A stretch of DNA of 21,348 nucleotides from Cellvibrionales bacterium UBA4435 (GTDB lineage: Bacteria; Pseudomonadota; Gammaproteobacteria; Pseudomonadales; Porticoccaceae). The notes beneath the pieces were generated by a model. The model saw only the letters and a list, made by a program, of their open reading frames with translations, searched no databases and had not been told where the DNA came from. The number at the start of each line of letters is the position of its first letter. Positions within the stretch are counted from its first letter, which is position 1. Location of the stretch: contig DGPR01000020.1 in the NCBI GenBank assembly GCA_002390525.1, positions 1 through 21,348 on the forward strand, read 5' to 3'. Both the position numbers and the translations under genes were made by a program. Positions 16,605-21,348 of this stretch are shown piece after piece.

Positions 16605-17246
16605 TTACAACCTCAAATCATTTGGTTTAAAAACTAACTGTAATTTCCTGAAATTTTTCTCAAATGTCTGGATATCTAATTGCTGTAACTTATCAAAACT
16701 ACCAACTTTGTAAACAGCCTGCTCTGCTGATCTATCAAAGGCAATATTCCCACTTGTTTTGAGTAGCTTCACGCTTATAACTTGGCCTGTTGGAACTAAT
16801 CTAATTAGTAATTTTGATTCCATTCCTCTTCTTGCACTGGGCGGTCTGTTCCAGTTAGCCTCTATTCTTTCAATTATGTATGCAGAATAGCTAGATACTA
16901 TTTTTTTATTCTCTAGTTCTAATTGCTTGCTTGCTTGCAGGCTTTTCGTTTCTTGCTCATCAAGAATTTTATGTTTTATTTTGTTTTCATTATTTTTTTT
17001 AGGTTTAGGTTTAGGTTTAGGTTTAGGTTTAGGTTTAGGTTTAGGTTTAGGTTGTATTTTTTTTTTAATTTTTTCATCCAGATTTACCAGCTTGGCTTGC
17101 AAATACTTTGGGGGCGATACCTTTTGTATTTTTATCCCTTCGTCCCATTTATTAAAAAGAAAATAAATTACAACTAAATGCAGAATTAGACTCAAAGATA
17201 TAGCCAAAATAAGTGAAGTGAGTCTAGTAAAGAATAAAATATTCAA
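16605..17246 (-). CDS. tolA: TolA, unusually short with a (Pro-Lys)9 spacer
   Basis: Inner-membrane protein that carries proton-motive-force energy from TolQR to TolB-Pal. A single helix at about 9-33 holds the SxxxH motif (Ser19, His23) known to contact TolQR. The C-terminal domain from about 120 matches the TolA/TonB fold (YIIERIEANWNRPPSARRGM, VSVKLLKTSGNIAFDRSAEQAV). The central spacer is very short, making 213 residues against 421 in E. coli; instead of a long alanine-rich helix it has (Pro-Lys)9 and a short charged stretch, as in TonB. The start is TTG inside the tolR stop (TTGA), implying coupled translation. Position between tolR and tolB makes TolA far more likely than TonB. Confidence 0.93.
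   Translation of the reverse strand: MNILFFTRLTSLILAISLSLILHLVVIYFLFNKWDEGIKIQKVSPPKYLQAKLVNLDEKIKKKIQPKPKPKPKPKPKPKPKPKKNNENKIKHKILDEQETKSLQASKQLELENKKIVSSYSAYIIERIEANWNRPPSARRGMESKLLIRLVPTGQVISVKLLKTSGNIAFDRSAEQAVYKVGSFDKLQQLDIQTFEKNFRKLQLVFKPNDLRL
16998..17051 (-). repeat. Perfect tandem hexamer repeat in tolA (9 copies)
   Basis: Nine exact copies of TTTAGG on the plus strand, CCTAAA on the minus strand, 54 bases in all. In the tolA frame each copy encodes Pro-Lys. Because the unit is six bases, gain or loss of copies keeps the frame and only changes the spacer length. The identical codons in all copies point to recent expansion by slippage rather than selection on protein sequence alone. 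Confidence 0.97.
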
Positions 17247-17677
17247 TTTCTTATAGGTGGTTCGGTTACGAGGCCTACAGACGGTGCCCCAGCATTTTGT
17301 AAACTGCTCATCAGCTCAACAACAGAGCCATAGTTTACTTTTTTATCTCCCCAAACTAGAACAGGAGTTTTAGGTTGCTGCGATAATACTTTTTTAACTT
17401 TTACTAAAATTGATTCCAGAGTTTCTTTTTTATTTTTTCCATTTCCTAGATCGATATAAAACGAACCGTCAGACTTAATTGATACAATTAAGGGGTCTTT
17501 GCTGTTTTTGTCAAGTGGTGCAGATGGGGCGCTAGGTAGTTCTACCTTAACTCCTTGCATTAACAATGGAGCGGTTACCATAAAAACTATTAACAAAACT
17601 AACATTACGTCAATGTATGGAACAACATTGATTTCAGCAACCAATCGTCGCTTTTTTTTCATAGTTTTAATTATCAC
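17243..17677 (-). CDS. tolR: TolR, Tol-Pal proton channel subunit
   Basis: ExbD/TolR family protein that forms the proton path with TolQ. One membrane helix covers about residues 22-42 (PYIDVMLVLLIVFMV) and contains Asp23, the essential aspartate at the same number as in E. coli. The rest is periplasmic, ending in VGLVTEPP. I take the GTG at 17677, which overlaps the tolQ stop (GTGA); an ATG five codons later (17662) is an alternative and also keeps the whole family region. Length 144 is normal. It overlaps tolA by four bases. Confidence 0.94.
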   Translation of the reverse strand: MIIKTMKKKRRLVAEINVVPYIDVMLVLLIVFMVTAPLLMQGVKVELPSAPSAPLDKNSKDPLIVSIKSDGSFYIDLGNGKNKKETLESILVKVKKVLSQQPKTPVLVWGDKKVNYGSVVELMSSLQNAGAPSVGLVTEPPIRN

Positions 17678-18348
17678 TTACTATGAATCCTTCGGTGCAA
17701 AATAGTAGACAGTTCTTCTGCAAACGTTTCATAACTATTATAAATTGTTTCAGCAGCTGAAGAGTATCTATTGTAAGCCAGTACTGCTGGTATCGCGGCA
17801 AATAAGCCCATTGCGGTTGCGATCAATGCCTCGGATATACCTGGTGCCACTACCGCTAATGTGGCTTGTTGAACGTTAGCAAGTCCGCGAAATGAATTCA
17901 TGATTCCCCAAACTGTTCCAAATAGTCCAATATAAGGACTAACAGATGCGACACTTGCAAGAAAAGGTAGGTTTTGATTAAGTGCTTCTTCCTCTCGGGC
18001 TAGCGCAACTCTCATTGATCTTTCAGTACCCTCCATGACCGCCTCTGGCTCAACACCAGCTTGCTGTGAAAGTTTGCTGAACTCCCTAAATCCTGCTCTA
18101 AATACTCCAGGTAACCCCTCACCAGCATCTGAGATTCTTATATCTTCATATAATTTATTTAAATCTATCCCTGACCAAAAATCATTCTCAAATTGACGTG
18201 AATTATATTCAGCCTCACGTAGATAAAGCCCTCTCTGAATAATCATTACCCAAGACACTACTGAAGCAAGGAAAAGAATCAACATTACAAATTGAACTAA
18301 AAAAGAGGCATTAAAAATTAAACTCCATAAAGATAATTGCTCTGTCAT
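17674..18348 (-). CDS. tolQ: TolQ, Tol-Pal proton channel subunit
   Basis: ExbB/TolQ family inner-membrane protein; 224 residues (E. coli 230) with three helices at about 15-36, 129-150 and 163-185. The conserved cytoplasmic segment (EGTERSMRVALAREEEAL) and the second and third helix signatures (SVSPYIGLFGTVWGIMNSF, GISEALIATAMGLFAAIPAVLAYN) are present. It drives TolA together with TolR. The ATG overlaps the ybgC stop (ATGA) and has an AGAGGG ribosome site inside the end of ybgC. Confidence 0.96.
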   Translation of the reverse strand: MTEQLSLWSLIFNASFLVQFVMLILFLASVVSWVMIIQRGLYLREAEYNSRQFENDFWSGIDLNKLYEDIRISDAGEGLPGVFRAGFREFSKLSQQAGVEPEAVMEGTERSMRVALAREEEALNQNLPFLASVASVSPYIGLFGTVWGIMNSFRGLANVQQATLAVVAPGISEALIATAMGLFAAIPAVLAYNRYSSAAETIYNSYETFAEELSTILHRRIHSK

Positions 18349-18770
18349 GAGCTAGCCCTCTTTATATTTACTATTCCGCCTTGAAGTTTTTTCAACATAT
18401 TAATCGGTATCGCGCATGGAGTCTTTTTATCATGACTAATACAAACTACTTTTACTTCAGCATCTATCAGCAACTCATTGTTTCTAAGGACAGATTGAGC
18501 AACCATAAAAGAAGTCTTCGTAACCCTTATTATTTCTGCAGTGGCGATAATTTCATCGTCTAGAACTGCTGACTGCAGGTATTTAATGCTAACAGAGTGA
18601 ACTACAAACTGAAGGCTTCCAAATAGTGCTGGTTTATCAAAACCAAAGGTTCTTATGAGCTCTGTTCTAGCACGCTCAATATATTTAAGGTAATTTGCGT
18701 AATAAACAATGCCTCCGGCATCTGTATCCTCTACATAGACCCGAATAGGTAGACAAAACTTCTGCATCAT
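18345..18770 (-). CDS. ybgC: Acyl-CoA thioesterase YbgC (hot-dog fold)
   Basis: Cytoplasmic 4-hydroxybenzoyl-CoA-like thioesterase, the usual first gene of tol operons; in E. coli it acts on acyl-CoA and associates with acyl carrier protein. The catalytic motif YVEDTDAGGIVYYANYLKYIERART is present with the active Asp at about residue 17. Length 141 is typical. Two adjacent ATGs (18770 and 18767) are possible. A GAGG element overlaps the ruvB stop, 13 bases upstream of the first ATG's gene boundary. Its place between ruvB and tolQ is the standard one. Confidence 0.94.
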   Translation of the reverse strand: MMQKFCLPIRVYVEDTDAGGIVYYANYLKYIERARTELIRTFGFDKPALFGSLQFVVHSVSIKYLQSAVLDDEIIATAEIIRVTKTSFMVAQSVLRNNELLIDAEVKVVCISHDKKTPCAIPINMLKKLQGGIVNIKRASS

Positions 18771-18783
18771 TTATAAATAAACC

Positions 18784-19800
18784 TCATATTTCATTTATAA
18801 TCTTATTTTTTAATCCAAAATGCTCATATGCTAATCGCGAAACTGTTCGCCCTCTCTGCGTCCGAAGCAAGTAGCCTTGCTGGATTAAAAACGGCTCGAT
18901 GACGTCTTCAATGGTATTTCTTTCTTCACTTATCGCTGCAGCCACACTATCAACTCCAACCGGACCTCCATCAAATTTTTCTATTATTGCCAGCATAACT
19001 CGTCGATCCATATGGTCAAATCCACAAGAATCAACATTGAGCATATTTAACGCCATATCAGCTATTTGTGATGAAATAACTCCATCAGCTTTAATATCCG
19101 CATAATCTCTGACTCTACGTAGTAATCGATTTGCAATACGGGGAGTTCCTCTTGATCGTCTGGCAATTTCTTGGGTGCCATTTTCATCTATTTTCACACC
19201 AAGTAATTTTGCTGATCTAGAAACTATCTTACTTAACTCTTTGTCTGAGTAGAATTCTAACCTTTGGACTATACCAAAGCGATCTCTTAAGGGTGAGGTA
19301 AGCAAACCTGCTCTAGTAGTTGCACCGACAAGAGTAAAGGGCGGTATATCCAGCTTGATGGATCGTGCTGCTGGACCCTCACCAATCATAATATCAAGCT
19401 GGTAATCTTCCATCGCTGGATATATCAGCTCTTCAACCACTGGGCTCAAACGATGTATTTCATCAATAAAGAGCACATCTCCTGACTCAAGATTTGTCAT
19501 TATTGCAGCGAGATCTCCAGCTTTTTCAAGTACTGGTCCAGAGGTAGTTTTTAATCCAACACCCATCTCATTTGCAATAATATGGGCTAATGTAGTCTTT
19601 CCAAGACCAGGGGGTCCAAAAATCAAAGTATGATCAAGAGGCTCGTTTCTTTTAGAGGCAGCACTAATAAAAATCTGCATCTGATTCCTAACTATTTCTT
19701 GACCCACATAATCTTCCAAGCTTAACGGACGAATAGCTCGATCAAAACGTTTTTCTTGTTCTTCTCCTTCTGGAGATATTATTCGATCTGTCTCTATCAT
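18784..19800 (-). CDS. ruvB: Holliday junction branch migration ATPase RuvB
   Basis: AAA+ hexameric motor that drives branch migration with RuvA. Walker [10 protein letters not shown] is at 62-70, Walker B FIDEIH with Asp113-Glu114, sensor 1 at GATTRAG (159-165), and the arginine finger in LRDRFG (171-176). The C-terminal winged-helix DNA-binding domain contains [12 protein letters not shown]. Its 338 residues match the family. The start fits the usual N-terminus ([10 protein letters not shown] region). It is separated from ruvA by 83 AT-rich bases that include a TATAAT hexamer but no fitting -35 box. Confidence 0.97.
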   Translation of the reverse strand: MIETDRIISPEGEEQEKRFDRAIRPLSLEDYVGQEIVRNQMQIFISAASKRNEPLDHTLIFGPPGLGKTTLAHIIANEMGVGLKTTSGPVLEKAGDLAAIMTNLESGDVLFIDEIHRLSPVVEELIYPAMEDYQLDIMIGEGPAARSIKLDIPPFTLVGATTRAGLLTSPLRDRFGIVQRLEFYSDKELSKIVSRSAKLLGVKIDENGTQEIARRSRGTPRIANRLLRRVRDYADIKADGVISSQIADMALNMLNVDSCGFDHMDRRVMLAIIEKFDGGPVGVDSVAAAISEERNTIEDVIEPFLIQQGYLLRTQRGRTVSRLAYEHFGLKNKIINEI

Positions 19801-19883
19801 TTTTCTGTATACTCATACGAAAGTAAGACATCAAACAACCAATATTCAAGTCACTTGCTATTATATATTTGTTACATAAACAA

Positions 19884-20516
19884 TTATGATTTTACTTTAC
19901 TCTTTAAAGCCAATCTAATTAATTTTTCACTCACCTTCTTTTCATTATTTGCTATGTTTATATTTTTTGATGCGATAGCAATCATACGAGTTGCTTCTTG
20001 AGGCTTATAGCCTAATGCAATTAGTACACTTTCAGCCTCTTCTTGAGCACCTAATTTTTGATGAAATATTTCTTTTTCTCCTGAATCTACTTTGTTAGCA
20101 TTCATTAAAGATATAGCAGGCAAACAATCCTTCATTTCAATAGCTAATCTTTCTGCTGTCTTTTTCCCAACTCCTGGAAGCTTAACGAGTCTCTCTATAT
20201 CGTTTGTTTGAACTGATTCAAAAAAATCTTTTGTGTTCATTCCTGAAAGTATAGTAAGTGCCATTTTCGGCCCCACTCCACTAATTTTTATCAGCATACG
20301 AAACAGCTCTCTTTCACTCGCTTTTCTAAATCCATAGAGCTGTTGAATATCCTCTCTAACTACTAAGTGTGTATATAGAGTCACCTGTTCGTCGTTTTCC
20401 GGCAGATCAAAAAAAGTGGTTAGCGATACCAGTAATTCATAGCCGACCCCCTGAACATCAACTAATAATTGCGGTGCTTTTTTTTCAATCAAAACCCCTG
20501 AGATTCTTCCAATCAA
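19884..20516 (-). CDS. ruvA: Holliday junction DNA helicase subunit RuvA
   Basis: Tetrameric Holliday junction binding protein that loads RuvB. Domain I begins MIGRISGVLIEKK (E. coli MIGRLRGIIIEKQ). Two helix-hairpin-helix motifs are visible (IKISGVGPKMAL and VKLPGVGKKTAERLA), and domain III (ESVLIALGYKPQEATRMI) is the RuvB-binding part. The length is 210 residues. The start codon is TTG at 20516: an AGGAGA ribosome site lies at the right distance, and an ATG five bases earlier is out of frame and stops after two codons. The gap to ruvC is 59 bases. Confidence 0.96.
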   Translation of the reverse strand: MIGRISGVLIEKKAPQLLVDVQGVGYELLVSLTTFFDLPENDEQVTLYTHLVVREDIQQLYGFRKASERELFRMLIKISGVGPKMALTILSGMNTKDFFESVQTNDIERLVKLPGVGKKTAERLAIEMKDCLPAISLMNANKVDSGEKEIFHQKLGAQEEAESVLIALGYKPQEATRMIAIASKNINIANNEKKVSEKLIRLALKSKVKS

Positions 20517-20522
20517 ACCATT

Positions 20523-20528
20523 TCTCCT
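20523..20528 (-). promoter_or_regulatory. Ribosome binding site deciding the ruvA TTG start
   Basis: AGGAGA on the minus strand, with seven bases between GGAG and the TTG at 20516. The out-of-frame ATG at 20521 is only two bases from GGAG, too close to be used well. This supports the TTG start and the family N-terminus MIGR. Confidence 0.8.
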
Positions 20529-20575
20529 ATAAAAAACAATTCAGATTACGATAAAATTATCAATCCTCTTAAAAA

Positions 20576-21124
20576 TTAACTGGATGTACTGATTTTTTGC
20601 TTAAATCGACCTTTTGAATAGTGCAATAATCCCTCTGAATTTAATCCAAAAGAAATAGTTTGAGCGTGACAAATAGCTGCAGCTAATGCATCGGCAGCAT
20701 CTTCAGCGGGTGAAGAAGGCAAATTTAATATTGTTTTAATCATATGCTGGACTTGATCTTTAGTAGCGCCACCGTTTCCAACAACTGATTTCTTGATAGT
20801 TCGAGGTGAATACTCTCCAATTACTAAATTTTTTTTTATCCCAGCAACTATTGCAGCACCTCTAGCTTGACCAAGTTTTATCGCTGCGCTTGGATCTCTG
20901 GCAAGAAAAACCTCTTCTATTGCCATTTGTTGAGGATTGAATTCGTCTATAAGCTGGGAGATATTATCAAAGATCACTCCCAGACGTTCAGGCAGTGGCC
21001 CAGACGGCAAACGAATAATCCCACTAGTCACGTATTTAATTTGGGAGCTACTTTTGCTAACTATCTCTATAACCCCAAAACCAGTTTTACGAGAGCCAGG
21101 ATCTACACCTATGATCAATGACAT
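20576..21124 (-). CDS. ruvC: Holliday junction resolvase RuvC
   Basis: Dimeric endonuclease that cuts Holliday junctions. From the ATG at 21124 the protein has 182 residues and begins MSLIIGVDPGSRKTGFGVIE as in the family; the open frame extends to 21160, but those residues have no counterpart. The four catalytic acids are visible: Asp8, Glu70 (in AIEEVF), Asp142 and Asp145 (EDAADALA). The conserved GNGGATKDQV loop is present. It is the first gene of the ruvC-ruvA-ruvB cluster and follows a LexA-type site. yebC, its usual upstream neighbour, is not directly adjacent. Confidence 0.96.
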   Translation of the reverse strand: MSLIIGVDPGSRKTGFGVIEIVSKSSSQIKYVTSGIIRLPSGPLPERLGVIFDNISQLIDEFNPQQMAIEEVFLARDPSAAIKLGQARGAAIVAGIKKNLVIGEYSPRTIKKSVVGNGGATKDQVQHMIKTILNLPSSPAEDAADALAAAICHAQTISFGLNSEGLLHYSKGRFKQKISTSS

Positions 21125-21144
21125 ATAAATACAACTTTTTAATA

Positions 21145-21164
21145 TACTGTATATTGTCACAGTA
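21145..21164 (-). promoter_or_regulatory. LexA (SOS) box upstream of ruvC
   Basis: Minus strand TACTGT-N8-ACAGTA, with N8 = GACAATAT. The two six-base halves are perfect reverse complements and match the E. coli consensus TACTG(TA)5CAGTA at both outer halves. The box lies 20 bases before the ruvC ATG. It predicts DNA-damage induction of ruvCAB and perhaps read-through into ybgC-tol. Confidence 0.85.
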
Positions 21165-21186
21165 TCCTAAAAAATAAAAAAAACAA
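21159..21186 (-). promoter_or_regulatory. Candidate ruvC promoter overlapping the LexA box
   Basis: Minus-strand TTGTTT (21186-21181), a 16-base spacer and TACTGT (21164-21159) as a possible -10 box. The -10 would be the first half-site of the LexA box, a common arrangement for SOS repression. The spacer is T-rich. The hexamers match only partly, so this is tentative. Confidence 0.4.
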
Positions 21187-21238
21187 CCCTGATATACCCA
21201 GTCAACCTTAAAAAAATATAAAATTTTTTTAATATATT

Positions 21239-21263
21239 AAAAAAGCGGCCTTAAAAGCCGCTT
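21239..21263 (-). terminator. Rho-independent terminator after the partial EEAPA-tail gene
   Basis: A perfect 7-bp stem, AAGCGGC (21243-21249) and GCCGCTT (21257-21263), with a 7-base loop. On the minus strand it runs into a T-run (21244-21239). It stands 40 bases after the stop of the partial gene and separates that gene from ruvC. Confidence 0.88.
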
Positions 21264-21303
21264 AATACTGATGCAACAAAAAATATGTAATTAATTAAAT
21301 CAA

Positions 21304-21348
21304 TTAGTCTTTTTTTGCCGGTGCTTCTTCTACTGCCGGTGCTTCTTC
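21304..21348 (-). CDS. Unidentified protein, last 14 codons, EEAPA-repeat tail (partial)
   Basis: Reading the minus strand from the window edge gives EEAPAVEEAPAKKD and then TAA. A terminator lies 40 bases downstream, which supports a real gene end. The tail has two copies of the motif EEAPA and a KKD end. Acidic Ala-Pro tails of this kind occur on some ribosomal and other abundant proteins, but 14 residues are too few to name a family. It is not the C-terminus I would expect of YebC, the common neighbour of ruvC. Confidence 0.6.
   Translation of the reverse strand, partial: EEAPAVEEAPAKKD

Noticed and set aside
16998..17051. TTTAGG repeat as a telomere-like array or a CRISPR
   Set aside because: The array is only 54 bases, has no spacers, and lies in frame inside tolA.
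16923..17177. Plus-strand open frames across the TTTAGG repeat (Phe-Arg and Gly-Leu runs)
   Set aside because: They are antisense shadows of the tolA hexamer repeat; the low-complexity translations have no family character, and tolA on the other strand is certain.
19860..19865. TATAAT on the minus strand between ruvA and ruvB as an internal promoter
   Set aside because: The -10 match is perfect, but no acceptable -35 box or extended -10 is present, and such hexamers are expected in AT-rich DNA.
20519..20521. ATG just upstream of ruvA as the start
   Set aside because: It is out of frame, reaches a stop after two codons, and is too close to the ribosome site; the TTG five bases on gives the family N-terminus.

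Overview
The window is AT-rich chromosomal DNA from a gammaproteobacterium. Every gene I recognise is core, and the order ruvC-ruvA-ruvB-ybgC-tolQ-tolR-tolA-tolB-pal-cpoB, then tRNA-Lys and nadA, is the order I recall from Pseudomonas-type gammaproteobacteria. Genes are packed tightly: there are ATGA, TTGA and GTGA overlaps, one pair of convergent genes with zero bases between them, and no gene-free stretch longer than 300 bases. The base composition and compaction suggest a small-genome lineage such as a marine or host-associated form, but I cannot name the organism. I see no insertion sequence, phage gene or CRISPR array.

Layout. (1) 1-1023, plus: the 3' part of metG (methionyl-tRNA synthetase). 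(2) 1114-5093, plus: a tight rsx/rnf operon for the membrane electron-transfer complex, in the order A-B-D-G-E. (3) 5249-6982, plus: deaD, a cold-shock type RNA helicase. (4) 6998-10949, minus: perM, then a pitrilysin-like M16 protease. (5) 11136-12602, plus: bepA, an outer-membrane quality-control protease divergent from perM. (6) 12603-13850, minus: tRNA-Lys(TTT) and nadA. (7) 13959-21124, minus: ruvCAB, ybgC, tolQRAB, pal and cpoB, headed by a near-consensus LexA box. (8) 21304-21348, minus: the last 14 codons of an unidentified protein with an EEAPA tail, followed by a terminator.

The most unusual region is the rsx operon. The NADH/FMN subunit gene rsxC, normally between rsxB and rsxD, is absent; rsxB and rsxD overlap by four bases, leaving no room for it. 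The second cysteine of the conserved TNC motif, a ligand of the intramembrane [2Fe-2S] cluster, is lost in both partner subunits (Ser114 in RsxA, Gly111 in RsxE). Yet all 12 ferredoxin-type cysteines of RsxB and both flavinylation motifs (RsxD Thr185, RsxG Thr178) are intact, all reading frames are open, and RsxB carries a long charged C-terminal tail. This looks like a rewired Rnf-type complex without the NAD(H) module, or one early in decay.

Smaller points of interest are a perfect inverted repeat that encodes the same last three codons and stop of two convergent genes (deaD and the M16 protease) and doubles as a terminator; an exact 9-copy hexamer repeat giving (Pro-Lys)9 in a very short TolA; the LexA site before ruvC; and four genes of the ruv/tol cluster that start with TTG or GTG.
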